From: Ochrobactrum chromiisoli
GTDB lineage: Bacteria > Pseudomonadota > Alphaproteobacteria > Rhizobiales > Rhizobiaceae
DNA: 64,000 bases
Reading direction: 5' to 3'
Assembly: GCF_026241335.1 (NCBI RefSeq)
Contig: NZ_JAPHAV010000002.1
Span: 310,001-374,000 of the forward strand
The notes beneath the pieces were generated by a model, which made no database searches, had not been told where the DNA came from, and saw only the letters and a list, made by a program, of their open reading frames with translations. The translations under genes and the position numbers were made by a program. Of this stretch, positions 17,750 to 26,902 are shown one piece after another. Numbering within the stretch: the stretch's first letter is position 1; every line of letters starts with the position of its first letter.

Positions 17750-20278
17750 TCAGTCGCGGTTGCCGGTCAGGATTTCACGCTTGCCGACATGGTTAGCCGC
17801 GCCGACAAGGCCTTCCTGTTCCATGCGCTCGACAAGTGAGGCCGCGCGGTTGTAACCAATGCCGAGGCGACGCTGAATATACGAAGTCGAGCACTTCTTG
17901 TCGCGCATGACGACTTTCACAGCCTGCTCATAAACATCATCGCCGTCTTCCGAGCCCATGGCCGAAGCGTCGAAGACTGCTGTGTCCTGTACGGCATCTT
18001 CGTCTTCTTCATCTTCCGTCACAGTCGCCAGATAATCCGGGCGTCCCTGTTCTTTGAGATGATTAACGACCTTTTCGACTTCTTCATCCGACACGAATGG
18101 GCCATGGACGCGGACGATACGGCCACCACCAGCCATATGCAGCATGTCGCCCTGACCAAGAAGCTGTTCGGCCCCCATTTCGCCGAGAATGGTGCGGCTG
18201 TCGATCTTCGAGGTAACCTGGAACGAGATACGGGTCGGGAAATTGGCCTTGATCGTACCCGTGATAACGTCGACCGATGGACGCTGCGTTGCCATGATAA
18301 GGTGGATACCAGCGGCGCGCGCCATCTGTGCAAGACGCTGCACAGCGCCTTCGATGTCCTTGCCGGCAACCATCATCAGGTCGGCCATTTCGTCGATAAT
18401 CACGACGATATATGGCATTGGCGTCAGGTCGAGTTCTTCCTGAACGTAAGTAGGCTCGCCGGTTTCCTTGTCAAAGCCGGACTGCACCGTGCACATCACG
18501 GTTTCGCCCTTGCCCTTGGCAGACGCTGCACGCTGATTGAAGCCTTCGATGTTGCGAACGCCCAGACGGGCCATCTTGCGATAGCGGTCTTCCATTTCGC
18601 GCACGGCCCACTTCAAGGCGACAACCGCCTTCTTCGGATCGGTTACAACCGGCGTCAGCAAGTGCGGAATGCCATCATAGATGGAGAGTTCCAGCATCTT
18701 CGGATCAACCATGATCAGGCGGCATTCTTCCGGCTTGAAGCGGTAGAGCAGCGACAGGATCATCGTATTGATAGCAACAGACTTACCCGAACCGGTGGTG
18801 CCGGCAACGAGCAGATGAGGCATCTTTGCAAGTTCCGCGATGATCGGCTCACCACCAATGCCTTTGCCAAGGCAAAGCGGCAGGCGATAGTTCGAAGATT
18901 CGAACGTGCGCGAGTCGATCATTTCACGCAGATAGACGGTTTCGCGGTTGGCATTTGGCAATTCGATGCCAATGACATTGCGACCCGGAACCACGGCAAC
19001 GCGTGCAGAGAGTGCCGACATGGAGCGGGCAATATCATCAGCAAGGCCAATCACACGTGACGACTTAACGCCGGGAGCCGGTTCAAATTCATAAAGGGTG
19101 ACGACAGGGCCGGGGCGAACATGGATGATTTCACCGCGTACGCCGAAGTCTTCCAGCACGCTTTCGAGAAGGCCAGCGCTGCGCTCAAGCATTTCCTGCG
19201 TGATGACATTGCCATCCAGCGAAGGTGGCTCCTGTAACAGATCACGCGGCGGAAATTCATAGTCGCCATGCATGACAACAGTTTCCGTGCGGGGGAGGGG
19301 CTGCGGCTGATAAAGAGCGACCGGAGGGGGCGCCTTCACAGGGGTTTCGAGCTTGGGCGCTTCTGCGACAGGCGCAGGTGCTGCAACGTCTTCAACGACA
19401 TGCTCCATTGCTTCAGCAACGATAGAAACGGTTTCGACTTCAACTGCTTCGCCAGCGATATCAGCGGCGGCTTCAACAGTTGCCTGCGGGGCAGCTTCTT
19501 CTACAACCACGGGCGCCTCAACTTTCACTTCTGAAACGGGGGCGGCAACGGGCTGTGACGCTGGAGCGACCTGAACCGGCTGAACAGCTTCGACAACAGG
19601 AGCAGGCTGTTCTACGACAGCAGCAGGCGCTTCCTGTGGTTTTGCCTTGTTCCATTCAACAGTGCGAAACTGTGCGATGATCGATTCTACAGTCGGCGCT
19701 ACACGTTTTGGCGCTGCGACTTCTGTAATGACTGAAACAGGCTGAACAGGTGCAGAGTCAAAGCTTTCCCAAAAGGCAAAATCTGACAGATTTGCAAATG
19801 CCAAGATCGCTGCCGTCACATCGCCAGCAGGTTCATCTGCAATTTCGGGGGCGTTATCAACAGGTGCGGATGCCACAGGCTGTGCGATAATTTCTGCGGG
19901 GGCAGTCGCCAGCATAGGTGGTACGGGTGCTACGGGCGTGCGGACCATATTTTGCGAAACCGACTGCTGAAGGGCGGCAACAGCCATGGGCTGAGCTTCA
20001 GCAACTTTCGCAATCTCTACAGGCGCTGGAGCAGCTTCGACGACCGCAGCTTTAGCGCGACCATGAATATCTGGGAGATCTTCGCCGCGACGTCGAACCA
20101 GATCAATCTCAGGTGTGCGTGTAAAGCGTACATTTTCACCAAGTGAAAAATACGATTTCCAAGTGCTGTCGGAGTTTGGCGAATGCGCTCCCAACGGGTC
20201 GCGCTGCGGCTTCTGCTCAGGAGCGGACTCTGCACGATTGCCTTCAGTCTGGGGAAAATTTTCTCTTAAATTACGCAT
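17750..20278 (-). CDS. FtsK/SpoIIIE-type DNA translocase without membrane domain
   Basis: An 842-residue protein. Residues 1 to about 330 are a low-complexity Ala/Pro/Glu/Val linker with no hydrophobic helix. The motor follows: the FtsK alpha/beta domain starts near 345 with an [19 protein letters not shown] block, Walker A is [17 protein letters not shown] (about residues 490-506), Walker B is [15 protein letters not shown], and the C-terminal winged-helix gamma domain (about 775-842, [15 protein letters not shown]) reads KOPS-type polar sequences. Classical FtsK has four N-terminal membrane helices that place it at the septum; they are missing here. Brucella-type genomes usually carry a second, membrane-anchored FtsK elsewhere, so this may be a soluble paralogue for chromosome handling. 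Confidence 0.9.
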   Translation of the reverse strand: MRNLRENFPQTEGNRAESAPEQKPQRDPLGAHSPNSDSTWKSYFSLGENVRFTRTPEIDLVRRRGEDLPDIHGRAKAAVVEAAPAPVEIAKVAEAQPMAVAALQQSVSQNMVRTPVAPVPPMLATAPAEIIAQPVASAPVDNAPEIADEPAGDVTAAILAFANLSDFAFWESFDSAPVQPVSVITEVAAPKRVAPTVESIIAQFRTVEWNKAKPQEAPAAVVEQPAPVVEAVQPVQVAPASQPVAAPVSEVKVEAPVVVEEAAPQATVEAAADIAGEAVEVETVSIVAEAMEHVVEDVAAPAPVAEAPKLETPVKAPPPVALYQPQPLPRTETVVMHGDYEFPPRDLLQEPPSLDGNVITQEMLERSAGLLESVLEDFGVRGEIIHVRPGPVVTLYEFEPAPGVKSSRVIGLADDIARSMSALSARVAVVPGRNVIGIELPNANRETVYLREMIDSRTFESSNYRLPLCLGKGIGGEPIIAELAKMPHLLVAGTTGSGKSVAINTMILSLLYRFKPEECRLIMVDPKMLELSIYDGIPHLLTPVVTDPKKAVVALKWAVREMEDRYRKMARLGVRNIEGFNQRAASAKGKGETVMCTVQSGFDKETGEPTYVQEELDLTPMPYIVVIIDEMADLMMVAGKDIEGAVQRLAQMARAAGIHLIMATQRPSVDVITGTIKANFPTRISFQVTSKIDSRTILGEMGAEQLLGQGDMLHMAGGGRIVRVHGPFVSDEEVEKVVNHLKEQGRPDYLATVTEDEEDEDAVQDTAVFDASAMGSEDGDDVYEQAVKVVMRDKKCSTSYIQRRLGIGYNRAASLVERMEQEGLVGAANHVGKREILTGNRD

Positions 20279-20523
20279 GATACCTGAACCATAGATATGT
20301 CGCCCGAATGAGCCTTAGTAATAAAAAATGAAGGTTAACAACCCCCTTCATAATTTGCTCAAAATCGACAATTTTCTCAGGCTGAATTGAAGGTGCCAGT
20401 GTTTTAAAGTTATGGTTTTTTTCGTATAAAACCCTTATTTATCAGCGGTATATGGATTAAGTTTAAACTTAAATGTTATAAATTGCAGGTATTCCTGTCA
20501 TATTTACCAGTTGCTAACATACG

Positions 20524-20548
20524 CGCCCGGGCCATGCCGGGCGTTTTT
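20524..20548 (+). terminator. Plus-strand U-run terminator in the ftsK-peptidase gap
   Basis: CGCCCGG and CCGGGCG (7 bp) with loop GCCATG are followed by TTTTT only on the plus strand. No plus-strand gene ends here: the neighbours are both on the minus strand. The AT-rich 245 bases upstream (20279-20523) contain the ftsK promoter and could encode a short plus-strand RNA. On the minus strand the same hairpin follows the peptidase stop but lacks a U-run. Confidence 0.6.
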
Positions 20549-20550
20549 CA

Positions 20551-21582
20551 TCAAGACTCAGTGAATCTTAGCCAGTCGGCCAGCGATGCGCGGCTTTTAC
20601 CGCCTCGACCAATAAATGCTTCCGCAGCACACATGGAGTTCAGAACTGATTCCTGTGCGGCTTCTGCTGCTGCGCGAAACAGCACATCAATCCGGTTTTC
20701 GTTAATGGCGCTGAACGCAATGAGGTCATTTGGCTCATCGTGGTCGAATGTAACAGCCGTTGAGAAGCCAAGTGCAATATCGCCACTGCCGTTGCCCCAG
20801 AATGCACCAAGCCGCGCGAGGCCTGCACCACAACGTTTCACAACGCGTTGGAGCTGACGATGCTCTAATGGAACATTGGTTGCCAATATCAGGATAACCG
20901 ACCCTTTTTCGGGTTGTGGTTTGGTTTTGGGCGAGGGCATCCGACCGTCAGGCAGTATCAGGTCGCCGGCACGGCCAAAATTGGTTAATGCCAAAATGCC
21001 AAGATGGAATTCAGTGTCATCAAGTCTAATCCGTCGCGAGGCGCTGCCGATACCGCCTTTAAAGCCAAAGCAGGTCATACCGGTACCCGCGCCAACATTG
21101 CCTTGTTCAGCATCTGCCCCCGCGCTCTCAAGCGCCATTAAAGCGTGATGCTCGGTAATTGCCATCGCTTGAATATCGCTTAAAGGCCCATCATTACACT
21201 CAAGCACAACAGGATTCACCGTTGCCGTGGTCCGGCCAATATCTGGATTGTTCTCGATAGCGTGTCGGATCAACATATTGGCGCAAGTGCCGACACCGAA
21301 TGTATTGGTCAGAAGAATTGGCGTTTCGAGATTGCCTAGCTCGCCGACCTGCATCAATCCGATGCTTTTGCCAAAGCCATTGATGACATCGCACGCGGCC
21401 AGCACCTTGCGCCGATAAAGGTTACCATCATGCGGCACAATAGCGGTGACGCCCGTATGAATATCACCTTCGAATAAAGTGTGATGCCCCACCAGCACGC
21501 CCGGCACATCAGTAATCGCATTTTTTGCACCGGTTGGCATGTTTCCGCAAATGATACCAAAGTCACGTGCTGTCTGCTTCAT
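20551..21582 (-). CDS. P1-family (DmpA-like) aminopeptidase
   Basis: A 343-residue member of peptidase family S58/P1, like DmpA (L-aminopeptidase D-Ala-esterase/amidase), first described in Ochrobactrum anthropi. Visible family features are the NAITDVPGVLVGHHT and GVTAIVPH blocks at the N terminus, NDGPLSDIQAMAI in the middle, and GNGSGDIALGFSTA, where Ser266 in GNGSGD is the expected N-terminal nucleophile formed when the precursor cleaves itself before this residue. These enzymes remove N-terminal residues from short peptides, including D-amino acid or beta-peptides. It is shorter than DmpA (375), so it is a homologue and not necessarily DmpA itself. No signal peptide is seen. It appears monocistronic. 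Confidence 0.85.
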   Translation of the reverse strand: MKQTARDFGIICGNMPTGAKNAITDVPGVLVGHHTLFEGDIHTGVTAIVPHDGNLYRRKVLAACDVINGFGKSIGLMQVGELGNLETPILLTNTFGVGTCANMLIRHAIENNPDIGRTTATVNPVVLECNDGPLSDIQAMAITEHHALMALESAGADAEQGNVGAGTGMTCFGFKGGIGSASRRIRLDDTEFHLGILALTNFGRAGDLILPDGRMPSPKTKPQPEKGSVILILATNVPLEHRQLQRVVKRCGAGLARLGAFWGNGSGDIALGFSTAVTFDHDEPNDLIAFSAINENRIDVLFRAAAEAAQESVLNSMCAAEAFIGRGGKSRASLADWLRFTES

Positions 21583-21810
21583 TTTGATATCCTACCTTGT
21601 TTTGAACCGGTCATAGACACTTTGAATGACTTGCGAAACACCTATTGAGCACTTTCCAGCAGTGGCATCAAAACCACACTAAAACATACTTATGCTCAAT
21701 TTAAGCAAAAGTACTGTGCTATTCGTGAATTCATCATTGACTTGCGTTGTTCTGAGGCGCAGCAAAAGCAGCGTTATGAAATTTCGGCCGGACAAGGGGA
21801 TCTAAGCGGC

Positions 21811-23121
21811 ATGAAAATTACTATCGAACAAACGCTCGATCAGGCTGGAACCGGCCCTTTTCAGCGTAATCTCTTGGGCGTTTTTGGTTTGGTCTGGGCA
21901 GCCGATGCCATGCAGGTGCTTGCCGTTGGCTTTACGGCGGCATCAATTGCCATGACGTTCGGGCTCACCGTTCCGCAAGCATTACAGACGGGCACACTCT
22001 TCTTCTTAGGTATGCTGATTGGTGCCGCAGTTTTTGGCAAACTGGCCGACAAATACGGTCGCCGTCGTGTGTTGCTCATAACGGTTGGCTGCGATGCCGT
22101 CTTTGGTCTGTTGTCGGCTTTCTCTCCGAATTTTGCCATTCTGCTTGGCCTTCGCTTTCTCACAGGCGTTGCGGTTGGTGGCACATTGCCCGTCGATTAC
22201 GCGATGATGGCAGAATTTCTGCCCTCTAAAAATCGTGGACGCTGGCTGGTTATGCTTGAAGGCTTTTGGGCTGTTGGCACGGTCATCATTGCTCTGGCTG
22301 CATGGGCTGCGAGCCTTGCTGGTGTCGCTGATGCGTGGCGTTACATTTTTGTGGTTACGGCTGCTCCTGCTCTCATTGGTATCTGGCTGCGTTTTTGGGT
22401 GCCAGAATCGCCAATGCATCTGCTCAAGATGGGCCAAGCCAAAGAAGCAAAAACCGTGATGAATCGCGTACTGCGTAAGAACGGCAAACCGGAACTGTCC
22501 CCGAAAGTGGTGCTTGATGCGCCACTTTTGGTCACGGATGAAAAGCTTCTTTCGCCAAATCTGCGCCAGCGCACTCTCTCAACCTTGGCGATATGGTTTC
22601 TGGTTTCTGTATCCTATTATGGCGTCTTCGCATGGATACCGGCCAAACTGGCTGGCGACGGTTTTGGTTTCGTGCGCGGTTACGGCTTTCTGGTTATCAT
22701 CGCTCTCGCGCAGTTGCCGGGTTATGCGCTCGCAGCTTATGGCGTGGAAGCTTGGGGGCGGCGCAAGACACTCATCACCTTCCTGTTCATCAGCGCTGCG
22801 GCCTGTGTGCTCTTCACAGTTGCAGGCAATTCGGTTCTGATCGGCGCGTCACTTCTGATCATGAGCTTTGCACTGCTCGGCACTTGGGGCGCGCTCTACG
22901 CGTTTACTCCAGAGCTTTATCCAACGGCCTTGCGCGCAAGCGGTATGGGAGCGGCGGGTGCCATGGCGCGTCTTGGTGGCTTGCTCGCACCTTCGGCTCT
23001 TGCTCTGGTCATCAGCCAAAGCTTTAACATTGCTGTCGCAATGTTCGCAGGCCTGCTGGCTCTAGCCGGTATCATTGCTTTCTTTATCAATGTGGAAACA
23101 CGAGACAAGGCGCTCAACTGA
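21811..23121 (+). CDS. MFS transporter, sugar/aromatic-acid porter type
   Basis: A 436-residue, 12-helix major facilitator. The loop 2-3 motif GKLADKYGRRRVLL, the RFLTGVAVGGTLPVDYAMMAEFLP segment in helix 4 and the RGRWLVMLEGFW block after it place it with SV2/NiaP-like and 4-hydroxybenzoate-type porters. The second half contains YGVEAWGRRKTLI and PELYPTALRASGMGAAGAMARLGG. The start at ATG 21811 follows AAGGGGA; an earlier in-frame ATG at 21742 lacks a ribosome site. The substrate cannot be told; nicotinate, small aromatic acids or sugars are possible. It stands alone between a divergent peptidase gene and a terminator. Confidence 0.8.
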   Translation: MKITIEQTLDQAGTGPFQRNLLGVFGLVWAADAMQVLAVGFTAASIAMTFGLTVPQALQTGTLFFLGMLIGAAVFGKLADKYGRRRVLLITVGCDAVFGLLSAFSPNFAILLGLRFLTGVAVGGTLPVDYAMMAEFLPSKNRGRWLVMLEGFWAVGTVIIALAAWAASLAGVADAWRYIFVVTAAPALIGIWLRFWVPESPMHLLKMGQAKEAKTVMNRVLRKNGKPELSPKVVLDAPLLVTDEKLLSPNLRQRTLSTLAIWFLVSVSYYGVFAWIPAKLAGDGFGFVRGYGFLVIIALAQLPGYALAAYGVEAWGRRKTLITFLFISAAACVLFTVAGNSVLIGASLLIMSFALLGTWGALYAFTPELYPTALRASGMGAAGAMARLGGLLAPSALALVISQSFNIAVAMFAGLLALAGIIAFFINVETRDKALN

Positions 23122-23130
23122 TGCAAAAGT

Positions 23131-23167
23131 GCCCGGATTTCAGCCATGAAATCCGGGCATCTTTTTT
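23131..23167 (+). terminator. Intrinsic terminator of the MFS gene
   Basis: GCCCGGATTTCA and TGAAATCCGGGC form a 12-bp perfect stem around GCCA, followed by ATCTTTTTT. It begins ten bases after the stop codon. Confidence 0.93.
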
Positions 23168-23291
23168 ATAAATTACTTTATTAAATAATTTCGACTTGCC
23201 GTTATTTTTTATAAGTTTTGTAGAGTTTATTTTGTGCATTAAATCTTTGCTTGGCCCTAGGGAGTTAAAAACTCCCAGCATATAATTGGAG

Positions 23292-23930
23292 CTATTTAGC
23301 TTTTCTGAATGTAAGATTGAAGCGGTTTCGACCCAGTTGCGGATGCTCGCCATCCTTCAATGGCAGGATACCATGATAGAAGAGCCTTGATGGTCCGCCC
23401 CAAACGACCACATCGCCATGGTGCAGCACGAGTTTGCGCACCGGATCACTGCGCTGCAATCCGCCGAATTGAAACGTCGCGGGCAATCCGAGTGATACAG
23501 AAACAATCGGATTGGTGAAATCCTTCTCGTCCTTATCCTGATGCAAAGACATTTTTGCACCGGGTTCATAACGATTGATGAGACAGGCATCGGGTGAAAA
23601 ATCAAAATAACCGGCTTCTGCTGACGCGCGTTCTGCTAGGTCACGAAATGCCTCCGGCATAGAAGGCCACGGCTTTTCTGTTTCAGGATCAATGGCGCTG
23701 TAACGATATCCCTTGCGGTCTGTCACCCAGCCAAAAGCACCACAATTTGTCATAGCGACCGACATGCGAAAACCACCGGGCGTTGTCATATTCCGAAAAG
23801 ACGCATCATTCTCAACATCTTGCATGGCGTTGAGAATCTTGGCTTCGTTTGCGCGCGCAAATCCCCGCAAAAGAACGGCGCCGTCGGCAAGCTTTTCTCG
23901 AGTTTCGAGCTGGGAAAACAGATCAATCAT
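23292..23930 (-). CDS. alkB: Alpha-ketoglutarate-dependent DNA repair dioxygenase AlkB
   Basis: A 212-residue Fe(II)/2-oxoglutarate oxygenase. The metal ligands are His130 and Asp132 (SLHQDKDE) and His186 (FYHGI); 2-oxoglutarate is bound by Arg203 and Arg209 in RNRFNLTFR. These match E. coli AlkB positions within one residue. The substrate-side NRYEPGAKMSLHQD motif is complete. The enzyme directly reverses 1-methyladenine and 3-methylcytosine in DNA and RNA. It is transcribed alone on the minus strand; a short perfect palindrome (GGGAGTT-AAA-AACTCCC, 23260-23276) follows the gene and may help end transcription. No Ada-box partner gene is adjacent. Confidence 0.94.
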   Translation of the reverse strand: MIDLFSQLETREKLADGAVLLRGFARANEAKILNAMQDVENDASFRNMTTPGGFRMSVAMTNCGAFGWVTDRKGYRYSAIDPETEKPWPSMPEAFRDLAERASAEAGYFDFSPDACLINRYEPGAKMSLHQDKDEKDFTNPIVSVSLGLPATFQFGGLQRSDPVRKLVLHHGDVVVWGGPSRLFYHGILPLKDGEHPQLGRNRFNLTFRKAK

Positions 23931-23995
23931 AAGGCCATTCTAACACAAAGCCGCACAAGAATGTCCCGAAAACTGCTTTCATATTATAGCCTCTC

Positions 23996-24034
23996 TTGAC
24001 AGAGCTAAAGACTCGTAACATGTAAAGTTACATG
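23996..24034 (+). promoter_or_regulatory. Promoter and operator of the Rrf2 gene, overlapping its start codon
   Basis: A consensus -35 TTGACA lies at 23996-24001. A perfect inverted repeat CATGTAA-AG-TTACATG (24019-24034) covers the expected -10 position (17-base spacing) and includes the ATG at 24032. Rrf2 proteins commonly bind such AT-rich palindromes and repress their own gene. With this geometry transcription would begin at about the start codon, implying a leaderless message; this is inferred. Confidence 0.55.
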
Positions 24035-24499
24035 AAAAAAGATAGCAAACTTTCGGGCGTCCTCCACGTTCTCCTTCACATGGCTGAGTATAATAAGCCC
24101 GTGACCTCCGAAGTCCTCGCAAAAGCGATGGGCACCAATCCCGTTGTCGTTCGTCGGGTCATGAGCGGTCTGCGAGAGCAGGGTTACGTGCGCTCCGAAA
24201 AAGGTCATGGTGGTGGATGGGAGATCGCTTGCGATCTTAGCAAAGTCACGCTGCATGACGTTTACAACGCCATCGGCAAACCATCGCTGCTTGCGATAAG
24301 CAATCGCACGGAAATGCCGGGTTGCCTCGTCGAGCAGGCCGTCAACGCTTCGCTCAACAAGGCGTTCAACGATGCAGAAGAGCTTTTATTGAAACGTTTT
24401 GGCGAAGTGACACTCGCCATGTTGAGCGCAGATTTTCATCAGCGCGCGATTGAACGCGGCGCAACTTTCGACTTAGAGACAGCCCATGACGCATCATGA
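24032..24499 (+). CDS. Rrf2-family transcriptional regulator
   Basis: A 155-residue winged-helix protein: KLSGVLHVLLHMAEYNKPVTSEVLAKAMGTNPVVVRRVMSGLREQGYV is the Rrf2 HTH, followed by the wing EKGHGGGWEIACDLSKVTLHDVYNAIG. A single Cys (EMPGCLVEQAV, about residue 97) remains where IscR/NsrR have three cluster ligands, so an Fe-S cluster is unlikely; it resembles YwnA/CymR-like or thiol-reactive members. No ribosome site precedes the ATG, which lies inside a palindrome. It overlaps the flavoprotein gene behind it by 14 bases, a common pairing in which the regulator controls a thioredoxin-reductase-like enzyme. Here that enzyme gene is broken. Confidence 0.87.
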   Translation: MKKDSKLSGVLHVLLHMAEYNKPVTSEVLAKAMGTNPVVVRRVMSGLREQGYVRSEKGHGGGWEIACDLSKVTLHDVYNAIGKPSLLAISNRTEMPGCLVEQAVNASLNKAFNDAEELLLKRFGEVTLAMLSADFHQRAIERGATFDLETAHDAS

Positions 24500-25271
24500 T
24501 GTGATTATTATCGGTGGCAGCTTTGCCGGACTTTCGGCGGCAACCTATGTGGCGCGCGGCAGACGCTCGGTTCACGTGATCGATGCAGGCAAACCACGCA
24601 ACCGCTTTGCCGAACATTCACATGGTTTCTTCGCTCAGGATGGAAGCAGCCCGGCAGCGATGCTCGAAACGGCAAAAGAGCAGGTTAAAGCCTATCCGGC
24701 TGTAAGAGTAACGGAGGGGAAAGCTGTAAACGGAACCGGGCAGATTGATGACTTCTAGATTGAACTGGATACAGGCGAAGTCGTCAGTGGGCGCAGACTG
24801 ATCTTCGCCTTCGGCATTTCTGACGTTTTGCCAGATTTAACGGGGTTGGCTGAACGTTGGGGCAAATCGGTTATTCATTGCCCCTATTGCCATGGCTACG
24901 AGTTTAGCGGCAAAAAACTCGGCGTGTTGAACCTATCGCCAATGTCGTCTCATCAAGCCATGCTTATCTCCGAATGGGGACCGACCACATTCTATCTGAA
25001 CGGCGGTGAAGAGCCTGATGCCGCAACTTTGGCAGAACTGGAAAAGCGCGGCGTCACTATTGAAGCAAAACCAGTCGCAGGCATAAGAGGTGAGGGAACA
25101 TCCATCTCCGAGATCGAACTTGCTGACGGTCGCCTGTTGCAAGCTGACGCATTATTCATTGGACCATCCAATCGCCTAAACAGCCCGCTCGCTGAGCAAT
25201 TCGGCTGGCGTTTCCGCCCATCGGTCTTTGGTATTTTAGATTTATATCACTTTATAAGAAAACGGGGCTAA
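24486..25271 (+). pseudogene. Broken thioredoxin-reductase-like FAD/NAD(P) oxidoreductase gene
   Basis: The frame starts with the FAD motif VIIIGGSFAGLSAATYVARG and ends at an in-frame TAG (24756-24758, after GQIDDF). The same frame then continues without shift (IELDTGEVVSGRRLIFAFGI...) through CPYCHGYEFSGKKLGVL, the family redox CxxC, to 25271. The C-terminal FAD-binding block expected in this family (GDAARAPHSV-like, about 65 residues) is also absent; homology stops near 25225 (EQFGWRFRPSVFG) and the frame runs into a terminator. So there are two lesions: one nonsense codon and a 3' deletion. The partner Rrf2 gene upstream is intact. Stop-codon readthrough could not restore the missing FAD domain. 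Confidence 0.85.
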
Positions 25272-25282
25272 AGCCCCGTTTT
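25262..25282. terminator. Terminator shared by the pseudogene and the opp operon
   Basis: ACGGGGC and GCCCCGT (7 bp) flank TAAA, with T-runs on both sides (TTTTT on plus, TTTTC on minus). It overlaps the last codons of the pseudogene and follows the opp ATPase stop codon at 25291. Confidence 0.88.
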
Positions 25283-25290
25283 TATTTAAT

Positions 25291-26901
25291 TTAGTCGTTT
25301 GTACCAAACCGCTCTTCGCTCAGCGCTGCGGCCATGAGAGCCTTCGTATAATCCTCATGCGGATTATCGAAAACCTGTTCTGTATCGCCCTGTTCGACAA
25401 TCTTTCCGTTCTTCATCACGATTACATAATCCGACACTGCGCGAACCACTGCCATGTCATGGCTGATGAAGAGATAGGAAAGGCCGTGTTCCTTCTGCAG
25501 ATCACGCAGGAGCGTCACAATCTGCTTTTGGACAGAACGATCCAGTGCACTTGTCGGCTCATCAAGCACGATCACCTTTGGCTTCAGGATCATTGTGCGT
25601 GCAATGGCGATACGCTGGCGCTGGCCGCCAGAGAACTCGTGCGGGTAGCGATTGCGCATGATAGGGTCCATGCCAACTTCACGAAGCGCTTCCTGTGCAC
25701 GGCGGTCGCGTTCTTTGGCGGAAAGGTTTGGCTCGTGGATCAGAAGTCCTTCGGTGATGATCCGACCCACAGTCATGCGAGGACTTAACGAACCGAACGG
25801 ATCCTGAAACACCAGTTGCAACTCGCGCCGCTTTGGCCGCATGGCTTGCGGGTCGGTCGGCAGCTCCTTACCAAGATAGGCAATCCGCCCCTCGGAGCAG
25901 AGAAGGCGCAGGATCGCGCGTCCAAGCGTGGATTTACCAGAACCGGATTCACCCACGATGCCGATGGTCTGCCCTTCCTTCAATGTCAGCGAAACATCGT
26001 TCACTGCGGTCATATAGGTGGGCGCCCCAATCCATGGCTTATTGATAAGGAAGTTTACCTTCACATTGTCGGCACGGATCAAGACGGGTGCTTCAGCAGG
26101 GGGCGACTGTTTTTCGCCTTCTGGTTCTGCATCAAGAAGCATCTTGGTGTAAGGATGCTCCGGCGCTGCGAAAAGCTGCTCGGTCGGGTTGGTTTCCACC
26201 ACTTCGCCAGACCGCATCACATAAACACGGTCGGCAAAGCGGCGAACGATGCCCAGATCATGCGTGATAAACACCACGGCCATACCGAGACGCTTCTGCA
26301 AGTCGGCCAGCAGATCGAGAATCTGCGCTTGAATGGTAACATCCAATGCCGTTGTCGGCTCATCTGCAATGAGGATATCCGGCTCATTGGCAAGCGCCAT
26401 GGCGATCATAACACGCTGGCGCTGGCCACCAGAAAGCTCATAGGGATAGCTGTCGATACGGCGTTCCGGTTCGGGAATACCGACCAGTTTCAACAGTTCA
26501 AGGATGCGTGGGCGTGCCTGCTTTTTGCTCATACCGCCGTGATAACGCAGTGGCTCTGCCAGCTGATCGCCGATCCGATACAGTGGATCGAGCGAGGTCA
26601 TCGGCTCCTGAAAGATCATGGTAATCTTCGCACCACGAATTTTGTTAAGCGCGCGATGAGGCATTCCGATCAGGTCCTGACCGCGATAAAGCGCCTGTCC
26701 GCTCGCTCTGCCGTTCTGAGCCAGAAGCCCCATCATCGCCATGGTGGTCTGGCTCTTGCCGGAACCGGATTCACCGACGATTGCGATTGTTTCGCCAGCT
26801 TTAACATCAAGATTGATGCCGCGCACGGCATCGACCGGGCCATCATGTGTATCGAAGGTTACACGCAGATCGCGAACGCTCAGAATAGTTTCTTTTGTCA
26901 T
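25291..26901 (-). CDS. Oligopeptide ABC transporter, fused dual ATPase subunit
   Basis: A 536-residue protein with two complete ABC domains, as in YejF or an OppD-OppF fusion. Domain 1 (about 1-255) has Walker [12 protein letters not shown], signature [15 protein letters not shown] and Walker [13 protein letters not shown]. Domain 2 (about 275-530) has Walker [12 protein letters not shown], signature [15 protein letters not shown] and Walker [13 protein letters not shown]. The start is ATG 26901, one base after the upstream permease stop; a longer frame to 26946 would run back into that gene. It energises import of oligopeptides with the two permeases and two binding proteins upstream. Last gene of the operon. 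Confidence 0.92.
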   Translation of the reverse strand: MTKETILSVRDLRVTFDTHDGPVDAVRGINLDVKAGETIAIVGESGSGKSQTTMAMMGLLAQNGRASGQALYRGQDLIGMPHRALNKIRGAKITMIFQEPMTSLDPLYRIGDQLAEPLRYHGGMSKKQARPRILELLKLVGIPEPERRIDSYPYELSGGQRQRVMIAMALANEPDILIADEPTTALDVTIQAQILDLLADLQKRLGMAVVFITHDLGIVRRFADRVYVMRSGEVVETNPTEQLFAAPEHPYTKMLLDAEPEGEKQSPPAEAPVLIRADNVKVNFLINKPWIGAPTYMTAVNDVSLTLKEGQTIGIVGESGSGKSTLGRAILRLLCSEGRIAYLGKELPTDPQAMRPKRRELQLVFQDPFGSLSPRMTVGRIITEGLLIHEPNLSAKERDRRAQEALREVGMDPIMRNRYPHEFSGGQRQRIAIARTMILKPKVIVLDEPTSALDRSVQKQIVTLLRDLQKEHGLSYLFISHDMAVVRAVSDYVIVMKNGKIVEQGDTEQVFDNPHEDYTKALMAAALSEERFGTND

Positions 26902-26902
26902 C

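Noticed and set aside
18059..19060. 333-residue plus-strand open frame opposite ftsK
   Set aside because: It is fully antisense to the conserved FtsK motor, has no ribosome site and its product shows no family features; it is a codon-usage shadow.
24486..24758. A functional 90-residue FAD protein ending at the TAG
   Set aside because: The downstream frame continues the same protein family without shift, so the short product is a truncation and not a natural gene.
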